A stretch of 64,000 nt of DNA from CAIUGU01 sp040080215 (GTDB lineage Bacteria > Pseudomonadota > Gammaproteobacteria > Steroidobacterales > Steroidobacteraceae), in the NCBI GenBank assembly GCA_040080215.1, contig JBEBIT010000002.1:1-64000 (forward strand), read 5' to 3'. This document shows, in pieces, positions 35,717 to 45,046 of this stretch (position 1 is its first letter; each line of letters starts with the position of its first letter). Both the position numbers and the translations under genes were made by a program. The notes under the pieces were generated by a model that searched no databases, was not told where the DNA came from, and saw only the letters and a program-made list of their open reading frames with translations.

Positions 35717-37114
35717 ATGCCAGAACCACTCGTATTCAAGAATAGCCTGCTCATAGCGCTACTGCGCCTGCTGCAAGCAGTCGCCCCCGCATTGCTGGCG
35801 GCCGGCTCCCTGCTGCTGATTACGCGGGCATTTAGCGTACCGATCGAGCAGCCTTACGTCGCTCTGGCCGCAGTCATCGCTGCCTTGGCGCTGGGAATAT
35901 TCGTACCGGCGCGCGATATCACTTCGCACTTGGTTACCAAGCGACAGACCGTAGTCGCTTCCGCCCTGCTGCGATGGGTGATGTTGATCTGCGTGCTGCT
36001 GGCAATCGGCTATTTCGCCAAGGTATCCGAGATCTATTCGCGCAAAGTCATTGCCACATGGATTGCACTGACCCCCGCGCTGTTGGTTGGCATTAAACTT
36101 CTTCTCCACAATCTGATGTATCAAGTACTGGCTCATCGCAGTAACGCGCGCCGTGCGGTGCTGGTTGGATGCAACGACATCAGTCTTAGCCTGGCAGAGC
36201 GCCTCAACACACTTTGCATGCAGGTCGAGGGATTCTTTGACGATCGGGGTGCAGAACGCCTGCAGGCGGCGCCTGACATGAAGTTATTGGGACAATTGAA
36301 CGAATTGCCCCTTTACGCGCAGGAGAATTCCATCGATGTCATATTCATTGCACTGCCGATCCGACATATTCCCCGCGTCATGAGCCTCATTGACGAGTTG
36401 CGCAACACTACTGCGTCAATCTACTACGTACCCGACATCTACGTATTCGACCTGATCCAGGCCCGTACCGGGGACGTCCTTGGTATCCCGGTAGTCGCGA
36501 TGTGTGAAACGCCTTTTTCTGGCTTTCGCGGCGTCAGCAAGCGCATGATGGATATCTTCATCTCGGTGATGCTGTTGATTCCGCTCATCCCGGTATTTGC
36601 CGTTATTTCATTGCTTATCAAAGCCACTTCACCTGGCCCGGCAATATTCCGACAGCGCCGGTATGGTCTAGATGGTCGATCCATTACCGTCTACAAGTTC
36701 CGGACCATGAATGTCACGGAGGATGGCTCTGTCGTAACCCAAGCGACGCGCAATGACCGCCGCGTCACTGCATTGGGAAAATTTCTGCGTCGCAGTTCGC
36801 TGGATGAGCTGCCACAGTTGATCAACGTACTGCAAGGTCGAATGAGCTTGGTCGGTCCAAGGCCGCACGCGGTCGCACACAATGAGGAGTATCGCCAGCT
36901 GATCAAGGGCTACATGGTCCGCCATAAGGTGTTGCCAGGTATCACCGGCTTGGCACAGGTCAACGGCTGCCGCGGGGAGATCACCACGCTCGAAGACATG
37001 CAAGCTCGCGTCAAGTACGATCTGGAGTATCTGCGCAAGTGGTCCCTAGCGCTGGACATGAAAATACTGATCCGCACATTCTTCAGGGTACTCAGGGACG
37101 TCAAGGCTTACTGA
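35717..37114 (+). CDS. Undecaprenyl-phosphate glucose phosphotransferase (WcaJ/EpsE-like)
   Basis: A 465-residue polyprenol-phosphate sugar-1-phosphate transferase, the step that starts repeat-unit synthesis on undecaprenyl phosphate. Several hydrophobic segments occupy about 10-145, then a CoA-binding-like domain (VLVGCNDISLSLAERL), and one membrane helix before the catalytic bacterial sugar transferase domain (from about 270). That domain shows KRMMDIFISV, FRQRRYGLDGRSITVYKFRT (stretch ends before the next Met) and RSSLDELPQLINVLQGRMSL with VGPRPH. All conserved catalytic elements appear present. GC content is lower here than in the core genes. Confidence 0.93.
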   Translation: MPEPLVFKNSLLIALLRLLQAVAPALLAAGSLLLITRAFSVPIEQPYVALAAVIAALALGIFVPARDITSHLVTKRQTVVASALLRWVMLICVLLAIGYFAKVSEIYSRKVIATWIALTPALLVGIKLLLHNLMYQVLAHRSNARRAVLVGCNDISLSLAERLNTLCMQVEGFFDDRGAERLQAAPDMKLLGQLNELPLYAQENSIDVIFIALPIRHIPRVMSLIDELRNTTASIYYVPDIYVFDLIQARTGDVLGIPVVAMCETPFSGFRGVSKRMMDIFISVMLLIPLIPVFAVISLLIKATSPGPAIFRQRRYGLDGRSITVYKFRTMNVTEDGSVVTQATRNDRRVTALGKFLRRSSLDELPQLINVLQGRMSLVGPRPHAVAHNEEYRQLIKGYMVRHKVLPGITGLAQVNGCRGEITTLEDMQARVKYDLEYLRKWSLALDMKILIRTFFRVLRDVKAY

Positions 37115-37254
37115 ATCGCGTCTCAGGGTCGCGGGTCTCCAAGATCACACCACGCATTTCGCCATACCGCCCAGAGCCGGTACCAGCGCCGAGGAACTCG
37201 TGGTCGATACTGTATTCGAGCGCGACGTCCAGACTGCCGGTCGGGTATCTTGCT

Positions 37255-37272
37255 ACGTGACTTATGTCACGT
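37255..37272. promoter_or_regulatory. Inverted repeat upstream of asnB
   Basis: ACGTGAC and GTCACGT are perfect 7-bp arms around TTAT, 56 bases upstream of the asnB start. It could be an operator or a hairpin in the leader. No T run follows, so it is not a terminator. Confidence 0.4.
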
Positions 37273-37298
37273 CTGACGCCAATTTCTAAGGTATTCTA

Positions 37299-37340
37299 AT
37301 GAAAGACTTTTTTCGCCTACCCCGGACATGTGCGGAATAG
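37299..37340 (+). CDS. Possible 13-codon leader ORF overlapping asnB
   Basis: ATG at 37299 starts a 13-residue ORF (MKDFFRLPRTCAE) with AAGG 7 bases upstream, a better ribosome binding site than asnB has. Its TAG lies inside asnB, overlapping the asnB start out of frame. It could couple translation into asnB, whose start must be the ATG at 37328 because Cys2 is needed. Speculative. Confidence 0.3.
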   Translation: MKDFFRLPRTCAE

Positions 37341-39271
37341 CTGGAATTCTCGATCTCGCCGACCACTCGCCGCCGGCGCGCGGCCGTCTGGAATCGATGA
37401 TCACGCGTGTGAGACATCGGGGACCGGATGGCTATGGCTATCATACTGAACCAGGCATCGGGCTCGCCCACGCGCGCCTGAGCATCATTGACCTCGCGAC
37501 CGGCGACCAACCGATTCGCAATGAAGACGGCACGGTCTGGGTCGTCTTCAACGGCGAAATCTTCAACTACATAGAATTACGTACAGAACTCGTCAAGGCC
37601 GGCCATCGCTTCTATACGAATTCCGACACCGAAGTCATCGTCCACCTGTACGAGCAGTATGGTCTCGACTTCGTCACCCACCTCAACGGACAGTTTGCCA
37701 TCGCGCTGTGGGATCGAAATGCGCGGCGCCTCGTGCTGGCGCGCGATCGCGTCGGCATTCGCCCACTCCACTACTGCGTTAGCAACGGCCGCCTTGCCTT
37801 CGCCTCGGAAGTAAAGTCGCTATTTGCAACCGGCATGGTGAAGCCCGCCATCGATATTGCGGCATTGGCGCAGGTCTTTTCTTTCTGGTCGACACTGCCG
37901 GGAAATACGGTGTTCGCCGGTATCTCGTCGCTGCCTCCGGGCCATATCATGGTGTGCGAAGCGGACTCGACCCGCATCACGCGCTACTGGGACTGGGACT
38001 TCGACCCGGAACAGATCGATCACGAACGCAGTGCCGGGAGTTACGCAGAGGAATTGCGAGCACTGCTGGTCGATTCGGTACGGCTCCAACTGCGCGCGGA
38101 CGTACCGGTAGGCGCATACCTGAGCGGGGGGCTGGACTCTTCGATCGTGACGGCGATCATCAAGACGTTCTCGGATACGCCACTGCGGAGTTTTTCGCTG
38201 GCTTTTGCTGACGAGGAATTCGACGAGCGCCCGTACCAGCAGGCGATGGTGCGTCATCTCGGCACCGACCATACCGAGTTTCTGTGCAGGCGCGAGGACA
38301 TTGCCGGTGCTTTTCCCCGCACCATCTGGCATACCGAAACGCCCATCCTGCGTACCGCGCCCACGCCACTGATGCTGCTGTCCCAGTCAGTACGCGACCA
38401 TGGCTTCAAGGTAGTCCTTACGGGCGAAGGTGCCGACGAGGTTTTCGGCGGCTACGACATCTTCCGTGAAGCACGTGTGCGGCGCTTCATGGCCCGTCAG
38501 CCAGGGTCCCAGTGCCGGGCAAGGCTGCTGGACCGGCTCTACCCGTACCTCAGGAACTCTCCCGGCGGCAGCAATGCCATGTCGCAGAAGTTCTTCTCCC
38601 AGGGCCTTGAATACCTGGATCGGCCTGTCTTTGCCCATGTGCCGCGCTGGCAGACCACGCAACGGATCCTCCGATTCATGACGCCGGAAATTCAGCAACA
38701 GCTGGGCGCCTGGAACGCCCCAGACGCATTGCAGGCAACACTCCCGTCGCAGCTCATGTCATGGAGCCCGCTCGGCCGGGACCAGTATGTAGAAGCCCAT
38801 ACACTGATGTCAGGCTACCTGCTGTGTTCGCAGGGCGACCGCGTTGCAATGGCCAGCTCGATCGAGGGCAGGTTCCCCTATCTGGATCACCGCCTGATCG
38901 AATTCGCCTGCCGCCTGCCACCACGACTGAAGCTTTCCGGCCTGCAGGAGAAGTATTTGTTACGACGCGCTTTTGCAGACGCACTGCCGCCATCGGTAGC
39001 GCAACGAGTCAAACAGCCGTATCGCGCACCTGATGGCATCAGCTTCTTCAGGGATGGCAAGCCCATCGGCTATGTGGCAGAACTGCTGAGCCCTGCCACA
39101 GTGCGCGCCGCCGGCTATTTCGACAGTGCCGCAGTCGAAAAACTGGTGCGCAAGTTCGCTGCCGGAACGGCAATCGGCTTCAGCGACAACATGGCATTCG
39201 TCGGCATTCTTTCAACCATGGCGCTGCACGAAATGTTCGTGCACGGTACGGACCATACGAAGCTCACATGA
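37328..39271 (+). CDS. asnB: Asparagine synthetase (glutamine-hydrolysing) AsnB-like
   Basis: A 647-residue amidotransferase. MCGIAGILDL gives the N-terminal catalytic Cys2 of the class II glutaminase, and the GATase domain reaches about 210. The synthetase domain has YLSGGLDSSIVTAI (PP-loop, about residue 265) and GEGADEVFGGYD. The family makes asparagine from aspartate, but copies in EPS loci are believed to form amides on other carboxylates. It begins a tightly packed run with an acyl ligase (13-base gap), ACP, NadE-like and PrmC-like genes. The start has no good own ribosome binding site; a short upstream ORF overlaps it. Confidence 0.9.
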   Translation: MCGIAGILDLADHSPPARGRLESMITRVRHRGPDGYGYHTEPGIGLAHARLSIIDLATGDQPIRNEDGTVWVVFNGEIFNYIELRTELVKAGHRFYTNSDTEVIVHLYEQYGLDFVTHLNGQFAIALWDRNARRLVLARDRVGIRPLHYCVSNGRLAFASEVKSLFATGMVKPAIDIAALAQVFSFWSTLPGNTVFAGISSLPPGHIMVCEADSTRITRYWDWDFDPEQIDHERSAGSYAEELRALLVDSVRLQLRADVPVGAYLSGGLDSSIVTAIIKTFSDTPLRSFSLAFADEEFDERPYQQAMVRHLGTDHTEFLCRREDIAGAFPRTIWHTETPILRTAPTPLMLLSQSVRDHGFKVVLTGEGADEVFGGYDIFREARVRRFMARQPGSQCRARLLDRLYPYLRNSPGGSNAMSQKFFSQGLEYLDRPVFAHVPRWQTTQRILRFMTPEIQQQLGAWNAPDALQATLPSQLMSWSPLGRDQYVEAHTLMSGYLLCSQGDRVAMASSIEGRFPYLDHRLIEFACRLPPRLKLSGLQEKYLLRRAFADALPPSVAQRVKQPYRAPDGISFFRDGKPIGYVAELLSPATVRAAGYFDSAAVEKLVRKFAAGTAIGFSDNMAFVGILSTMALHEMFVHGTDHTKLT

Positions 39272-39284
39272 TCAGGTTCTGCGC

Positions 39285-40838
39285 ATGACTTTTGTGCACC
39301 ACTTTCTAGATCGCGCGTTGGATCGCTTTCCGGACAAGCCCGCCGTCATCAGCGGCAACCGGCATTACAGCTACCGCGATATCAGCGAACGTGCTACCCG
39401 AATAGCCAGTGCCCTGCAGCGGGCGGGCGTAGTCCGTGGCGATCGTGTCGCGATCCTGCTCGACAATGGCGTCGAGGCCGTAGCAGCCATTTTTGGCATC
39501 ATGCGGGCCGGCGGCGTCTTCATGGTCATCAACCCGCAGACCAAGAAAGACAAGCTGGCCTATGTGCTGGAAAACTCCGGCGCGGCGGCATTGATCAGCG
39601 CCCACCCTTTCGCCACCGTCTATGAATCAGCGGTAGCCCAGTCCCCCGCCTGCCACACCGTACTGGTTGCTGGACAGGCTGACGACCATGACAAGGACGG
39701 CAAGCAGTACCGCTCCCTAGAGCGGATTTTCGCGGATATGGAGGCGCCGTTGTCCGATCCCGGCACGATCGACTATGACCTGGCGAGCCTGATCTATACC
39801 TCGGGATCAACAGGCAAGCCGAAAGGCGTCATGCTGTCGCATATCAACATGTTCACCGCCGCCAACTCGATTGCGACGTACCTTGGCCTGAACAGCGACG
39901 ATCGTATCGTCTGCGCCCTGCCGCTCGCATTCGACTACGGTCTCTACCAGGTTCTGCTTGCCTTCAATGTCGGCGCCACGGTGTTGCTGGAAAAGTCCTT
40001 TGCTTTTCCGGTCAAGGTGCTCGACCTCATGGTTCGTGAACGTGTAACGGTATTGCCCGGCATTCCAACGATATTCACGATGCTGCTGAACCTGGAAACG
40101 CTGCCAGGCTATGACCTGTCTGCGCTGCGCCTGATCACCAACACGGCGATGGCACTACCGGTCACCCAGATTGCCGACCTGCGCCGCACCTTTCCGCAGG
40201 CCCGACTGTTTTCCATGTACGGGCTCACCGAATGCAAGCGCGTCAGCTACCTGCCGCCGGAGCAGCTCGACAGTCGCCCCACGAGCGTTGGTCGCGGCAT
40301 GCCGAATGAAGAAGTGTGGCTTGTCGACGAGCAGGGGCGGAGGCTGCCCAACGGCTCGACCGGCGAACTGGTCATTCGCGGCAGCAATGTGATGCGCGGC
40401 TACTGGCGTGACCCGGTCAACACTGCAGAACGGCTGAAGCCCGGCCCGTTGCCTGGCGAAGTCGTCCTGTATTCGGGTGACATCTTCCGCAGCGATGATG
40501 AAGGATACCTGTATTTTGTCGGCCGGCGCGACGACCTGATCAAGAGCCGGGGACAACGCGTCAGTCCGAGGGAGATAGAGGACGCCCTCTACCTCATGCC
40601 GCAGATTCTGGAAGCCGCGGTAGTTGGTGTTCCGGATACTTTGCTGGGTCAGGCCATCAAGGCCTTTGTCGCCGTGCGCGCAGGGCAGACGTGTACGCCG
40701 CGCCAGATCCTCGCCCACTGCCGCGAGCTGCTGGAGGACCATATGGTTCCAAGGGAAGTCATCATCATGGACTCCCTCCCGAAGACAGAGTCGGGCAAGA
40801 TCCGCAAAACCGGCCTGGCGGATCTACCGCAGCCTTAA
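39285..40838 (+). CDS. AMP-forming acyl-CoA ligase, exosortase A locus type
   Basis: A 517-residue adenylate-forming enzyme. LIYTSGSTGKPKGVMLSH (about 170) is the phosphate-binding loop, SMYGLTEC the acyl-adenylate region, YSGDIFRSDDEGYLYFVGRR the ATP-binding core and PKTESGKIRKTGL the catalytic Lys near the end. The first residues VHHFLDRALDRFPDKPAVI are typical of AMP-ligases in exosortase A loci. It should activate a carboxylic acid and load it onto the acyl carrier protein encoded next. The ATG at 39285 is used; the open frame upstream is the other-frame shadow of asnB. Substrate unknown. Confidence 0.92.
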   Translation: MTFVHHFLDRALDRFPDKPAVISGNRHYSYRDISERATRIASALQRAGVVRGDRVAILLDNGVEAVAAIFGIMRAGGVFMVINPQTKKDKLAYVLENSGAAALISAHPFATVYESAVAQSPACHTVLVAGQADDHDKDGKQYRSLERIFADMEAPLSDPGTIDYDLASLIYTSGSTGKPKGVMLSHINMFTAANSIATYLGLNSDDRIVCALPLAFDYGLYQVLLAFNVGATVLLEKSFAFPVKVLDLMVRERVTVLPGIPTIFTMLLNLETLPGYDLSALRLITNTAMALPVTQIADLRRTFPQARLFSMYGLTECKRVSYLPPEQLDSRPTSVGRGMPNEEVWLVDEQGRRLPNGSTGELVIRGSNVMRGYWRDPVNTAERLKPGPLPGEVVLYSGDIFRSDDEGYLYFVGRRDDLIKSRGQRVSPREIEDALYLMPQILEAAVVGVPDTLLGQAIKAFVAVRAGQTCTPRQILAHCRELLEDHMVPREVIIMDSLPKTESGKIRKTGLADLPQP

Positions 40839-40861
40839 CCGCAATCAACCTGGAGATCGGG

Positions 40862-41122
40862 ATGTCAGACATCAGGCAACAATTACGTTCGTACATTGAG
40901 GAGAATTTCATCGTCAGTGCCAGCGCCAGCCTCACCGACAGCGATTCCCTGCTGGACAAAGGCGTGGTGGATTCCACCGGCTTCATCGAGCTCATCACCT
41001 ACCTGGAAGAGCGGTTCGCCATCGAGGTCCGCGATGATGAAATGATTCCGGAAAACCTGGACAGCATCGACAACCTGACGACATACGTTGACCGCAAGCT
41101 GCAGGCTGCAGCGACCGCCTGA
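40862..41122 (+). CDS. Acyl carrier protein
   Basis: An 86-residue acidic protein. GVVDSTGFIEL contains the Ser38 that would carry phosphopantetheine. FIELITYLEERFAIEV and IPENLDSIDNLTTYV fit the helix II and helix III regions of an ACP. Located 23 bases after the acyl ligase gene, it probably holds the activated acyl group for later transfer. It is shorter than fatty-acid AcpP homologues only by small differences. Confidence 0.92.
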   Translation: MSDIRQQLRSYIEENFIVSASASLTDSDSLLDKGVVDSTGFIELITYLEERFAIEVRDDEMIPENLDSIDNLTTYVDRKLQAAATA

Positions 41123-41153
41123 TACCAGCTGCTATTCCGAAGGAAATGCACTC

Positions 41154-42149
41154 ATGCCAGCCGAATACAGCCCGCACTGCCTCGATATCGACTGCGACGC
41201 GGAAATCTCCCACATTGACTTGCGCATGCAGGAGATCGTTCTTCAGCAGCTACGCCGCCGTGGTGTCATCATCGCCATGTCCGGTGGCGTGGACAGTTCT
41301 GTCTGTGCGGCCCTCGCGGTTCATGCATTTGGCAGGGAGCGTGTGCTAGGACTGCTACTGCCAGAACATGAGTCTGCCGGCACGAGCGCGCAACTCGGCC
41401 AAGTGGTCGCCGAACAGCTTGGCATCGAGTTCCTGACCGAACACATCGGGCCGGCCCTGGAAGCCGTAGGTTGCTATCGCCGGCGTGATGAAGCCATCAA
41501 GGTAGTGTTTCCGGAATACACATCAGCCTGGAAGAGCAAGATCATCATTGCCGGGGGCTCGCACGCGGGCATGACTTTCTTCAAGCTGGTGGTACAGACA
41601 CCAAATGGCGAGCTACAGGAAAAGCGTCTGCCAGCGAAGCAGTATTTGCAGATCGTCGCCGCCACGAACTACAAGCAGCGCCTGCGCAAGGCGATGGAGT
41701 ACTACCATGCAGACCGGTTGCACTACTCGGTAATCGGTACCCCCAACCGCCTCGAGTATGACCAGGGCTTCTTCGTCAAGGGCGGTGACGGGCTGGCCGA
41801 CGTGAAGCCAATCGCGCACCTGTACAAGACTCAGGTCTACCAGCTGGCGCGTCATCTTCGCCTGCCCGCTGACGTTTGCAATGCACGACCGACTACCGAC
41901 ACATACTCGCTGGCACAAGGTCAGGATGAGTTCTACTTCGGACTGCCCTACGAGAAGATGGATGTCGCTCTCTGGTGCCACAACCACCACCGTCCGGTGG
42001 AGGAGCTGGCAGCGGCGCTGGAGCTGCCGGAAACTGCAGCGGCCCGGATCTACGCAGATATCGAATCCAAACGGCGTACCACGGCGTACCTGCACACGCC
42101 ACCGCTGCTCATCGAGCCGGTGGACCTGCCGAAGCTGGCGGGTGCGTGA
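41154..42149 (+). CDS. NadE-like PP-loop ATP-dependent amidation enzyme
   Basis: A 331-residue protein related to ammonia-dependent NAD synthetase. AMSGGVDSSVC (43-50) is the PP-loop, and the NadE-type blocks GTPNRLEYDQG, KPIAHLYKTQVYQLAR and GQDEFYFGLPYEKMD are present. A segment of about 60 residues (about 118-180) seems longer than in standard NadE. Because it sits between an ACP and a methyltransferase in an EPS operon, I infer a role in adenylation and amide formation on a pathway intermediate rather than NAD synthesis, but ordinary NAD synthesis is not excluded. AAGGA precedes the ATG at 41154. Confidence 0.75.
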   Translation: MPAEYSPHCLDIDCDAEISHIDLRMQEIVLQQLRRRGVIIAMSGGVDSSVCAALAVHAFGRERVLGLLLPEHESAGTSAQLGQVVAEQLGIEFLTEHIGPALEAVGCYRRRDEAIKVVFPEYTSAWKSKIIIAGGSHAGMTFFKLVVQTPNGELQEKRLPAKQYLQIVAATNYKQRLRKAMEYYHADRLHYSVIGTPNRLEYDQGFFVKGGDGLADVKPIAHLYKTQVYQLARHLRLPADVCNARPTTDTYSLAQGQDEFYFGLPYEKMDVALWCHNHHRPVEELAAALELPETAAARIYADIESKRRTTAYLHTPPLLIEPVDLPKLAGA

Positions 42150-43048
42150 CTGTGTCGGGCGACGCAAGCCTGCTGGAGCGGATATTGACGCGGCTGCGTT
42201 CCGACCTGCCGCTGGCGCCCGACAAGCCCGAGGAGACTGTCGAGACAACGGCATATGCCCTGTGGCATACGGCTGCCGGCCATCCCTGCTCGGCAGCACT
42301 CGCCATCGCTCAATTACCAGCACTTGATCAAAGCCAGAAAGACCGGCTCGACAAGTTGCTGGAGCGACGTCTCGCCGGCGAACCGCTGGCATATCTGACC
42401 GGCCGGCAGGCGTTTCTCGGACTGGAGTTTCACACATCTCCTGGTGCCCTGATCCCGCGACGCGAGACGGAATTGCTGGGCACTGAAGCATTGCGCCTGC
42501 TCGGCCTTGCACATGCTACGCGGCCAAATCCAAAAGTACTCGACCTGTGCACCGGCAGCGGCAACCTTGCGATCGCCATAGCATGCCGGTTTCCTGCTGC
42601 CGAACTGTGGGCAGCGGACCTGGAAGCCACGGCATTGGAGCTGGCCGAGCAGAACGCCCGGCATCACGGCGTACGGGACCGCGTCCGGTTACTGCAGGGC
42701 GATCTTTTTGGCGCCCTGTCCGGCACAACCACGGATCAGTTTGACCTGATCACTTGCAATCCGCCTTATCTCACTACACGACATGCGCAAAACATGCCGC
42801 GCGACATCGGGGCCGCGGAGCCAGTGGCAGCTTTTGACGGCGGCCCGTTCGGCGTCTCGATAACGCTCAGGTTGATCCGGGAAGCGCCCCGGTTTCTCGC
42901 GCCAGCTGGCTGGCTGTGCTTTGAACTTGGCGCCGGCCAGGGGCCAATGATCGAGAAGCGGCTGCGCGACAACTCGTCCTATGTCGACTTTCACTCGATA
43001 TCGGACAGCAATGGCGTAGTCAGGTCGCTATGCGCTCGCGTCGCCTAG
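42146..43048 (+). CDS. PrmC/HemK-like N5-glutamine methyltransferase homologue
   Basis: A 300-residue class I SAM methyltransferase. The N-terminal helical part (LLERILTRLR, RLDKLLERRLAGEPLAYLTG) resembles PrmC, VLDLCTGSGNLAIAIA is the SAM-binding motif I, and ITCNPPYLTTRHA carries the NPPY motif at about 205. NPPY enzymes methylate amide nitrogens; the classic substrate is the release-factor glutamine. Here the context suggests methylation of a small amide or of a carrier-bound group, which is an inference. The GTG start overlaps the stop of the NadE-like gene (GTGA), and its own stop lies directly before the next start. Confidence 0.8.
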   Translation: MTVSGDASLLERILTRLRSDLPLAPDKPEETVETTAYALWHTAAGHPCSAALAIAQLPALDQSQKDRLDKLLERRLAGEPLAYLTGRQAFLGLEFHTSPGALIPRRETELLGTEALRLLGLAHATRPNPKVLDLCTGSGNLAIAIACRFPAAELWAADLEATALELAEQNARHHGVRDRVRLLQGDLFGALSGTTTDQFDLITCNPPYLTTRHAQNMPRDIGAAEPVAAFDGGPFGVSITLRLIREAPRFLAPAGWLCFELGAGQGPMIEKRLRDNSSYVDFHSISDSNGVVRSLCARVA

Positions 43049-44992
43049 ATGGAGTTTCGCGGCGACATTAATGGCCTGAGAGCGGTCGCCGTTCTGGCAG
43101 TACTGCTTTACCATTTTGGCGTGCCGGGGTTTGCCGGTGGCTTTGTCGGCGTGGATATTTTCTACGTGATCTCCGGCTACCTGATGACTGGCATTCTCCT
43201 GGGCAGGCTGCCGCTGGGTCGCAATGTCCTGATCAGCTTCTACCTTGCGCGCGCACGACGCATCGTGCCCGCCCTGCTTGGCCTGTGTGCCGCCGTGATG
43301 CTGCTGGGCTGGTTCTGGATCTCACCGGTGCATTACCGGGAACTGGCAATGCATGCGGCTGCATCGCTCGCATTTGTCTCCAACATTGTCTATTGGCAGC
43401 AGGTCAACTACTTCAATCCGGACGCCGAAGGGTACTGGCTGTTACATACGTGGTCACTGTCGGTCGAGTGGCAGTTCTATCTGCTCTATCCACTGGCGCT
43501 ACTGCTGCTCGCCAGGCTGTACGGCACTGGCGACGGCGCACGCTTCCGGCTGGCAATCCTCGTCGCGCTGCTGCTCTCTCTTGGCCTCGCAATTGTGGCT
43601 ACGATGACGGCGCCGCAGGCCGCATTCTATCTGCTGCCGTCACGCGCCTGGGAACTGCTGGCCGGCGGCTTGGTCTGGCTCCATCAGCGGCAATTCGCTG
43701 CAGCCACAAGTCACCGTCAGGCATTGGTTTTCATCGGGGTGCTGCTGCTCCTGTCTTCCATCGTACTGCTCGACGATGCCTCGTCCTGGGCGACGTTAAT
43801 GGTCGCCATCCCCGTAGCCGGTTCGGTACTGGTGCTGCTGGGCAATCGTCCGACTTTTCTGCTCGCCAATCCTGTCTGCCAGGCGATCGGACGTTGGTCA
43901 TACTCGATCTATCTGTGGCATTGGCCGATCGCGGTGTTCCTGCGTGAATCGGGGGCAGGCTTGAACTGGCAACGAACCCTCGCGGGAATCAGCATGTCCA
44001 TGCTGCTCGGGTATGGTTCGTTTCTGTTCATCGAAACCCCATCCCGGAAAGGTCTCGGATCCCTGAAAACCAAGGCACAACTCCTCTGGCAAGCGGCAGG
44101 AGCTGGGGCACTGGCATTGTGCGCCGGAGCAGTTGTCATGGCGAACGGCTATCCCCAGCGCGCACCGCTGGACAACGCTGCGACTTACCAGCGTATGGAA
44201 TCCGATCTCCTGCGGTGGGACTTTCCGGCATCGTGCAGCAGTGCGCTGAGCCCGGATGGCAATCCGCGGATTTGCTCCCTCGGATCGGGCGGTACCAGTG
44301 GGAGAGTGCTGGTCCTGGGAGACTCGCATGCACAGCAGTGGTATCCGTGGTTCGAAAGCGCCGCAGCTTCGAGCGACCTGCATATCGATTTCGTTACCTA
44401 TGAAGGCTGCTCGGTTGGCTATGAGCCGCGCCCGGGAATGAACTGCGGTACGTTCTGGTCCGGGGCCAATGACTTGGCCAGGAAGCTGCAGCCGGATCTG
44501 GTGATACTGATGTCCAACTGGCAGGTTCCGCCTCCTCAGGCACAAAGCACGGAATCCTCCGACAGGCCCGATTCTCCGCGAGGCCGAGTGCGACAACGAT
44601 TGCCATCAATTTTGACCAATCTGCACAGAACAGGCACGCCGGTAGTTGTCATTGGAACATTCCCCAGAATTGGCGACAGGGTTCCTGACGACATCATCTC
44701 CAGGCTGTTTCGCGGCTCCGGGGTTGACGTGTACCAGCAAGTGGACTGCGCCGCATTTCGCTTGCGCGCTCGCAGCATCAACGAAGACCTGCGCAATATC
44801 AGCGAAACAGCCGGCACCATGTTCCTGAACCCACTGGATACCTTGTGCGCGGCCGGACCGCTATCCGTGATTTCCACCGACCATCACCTGCTCTATCGAG
44901 ATGGCAACCATGTATCCTCAGCGGGGGCCTTGCGCTGGGGAGAATTGTTGTTTGGCAAGCTACTCGCTGAATCGCGGACGTACTCTAAGTAG
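43049..44992 (+). CDS. Acyltransferase 3-SGNH fusion protein (third acyltransferase)
   Basis: A 647-residue OafA-type protein. The membrane domain has INGLRAVAVLAVLLYHFGVP and GGFVGVDIFYVISGYLMTG, followed by about ten hydrophobic segments. The C-terminal SGNH part has VLGDSHAQQWYPWF (nucleophile Ser near 425) and RDGNHVSSAG near 617 as the Asp-His pair. It should transfer an acyl group to the polymer in the periplasm. The ATG follows the PrmC-like stop codon directly, so translation is coupled and the gene belongs to the asnB operon. The acyl group may come from the ligase/ACP pathway, but that is not proven. Confidence 0.92.
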   Translation: MEFRGDINGLRAVAVLAVLLYHFGVPGFAGGFVGVDIFYVISGYLMTGILLGRLPLGRNVLISFYLARARRIVPALLGLCAAVMLLGWFWISPVHYRELAMHAAASLAFVSNIVYWQQVNYFNPDAEGYWLLHTWSLSVEWQFYLLYPLALLLLARLYGTGDGARFRLAILVALLLSLGLAIVATMTAPQAAFYLLPSRAWELLAGGLVWLHQRQFAAATSHRQALVFIGVLLLLSSIVLLDDASSWATLMVAIPVAGSVLVLLGNRPTFLLANPVCQAIGRWSYSIYLWHWPIAVFLRESGAGLNWQRTLAGISMSMLLGYGSFLFIETPSRKGLGSLKTKAQLLWQAAGAGALALCAGAVVMANGYPQRAPLDNAATYQRMESDLLRWDFPASCSSALSPDGNPRICSLGSGGTSGRVLVLGDSHAQQWYPWFESAAASSDLHIDFVTYEGCSVGYEPRPGMNCGTFWSGANDLARKLQPDLVILMSNWQVPPPQAQSTESSDRPDSPRGRVRQRLPSILTNLHRTGTPVVVIGTFPRIGDRVPDDIISRLFRGSGVDVYQQVDCAAFRLRARSINEDLRNISETAGTMFLNPLDTLCAAGPLSVISTDHHLLYRDGNHVSSAGALRWGELLFGKLLAESRTYSK

Positions 44993-45046
44993 CCCGAGCG
45001 ACACTCGAACGCATAACGAGGGCCTCGGGTGGCCGGAAGCTGTTTG

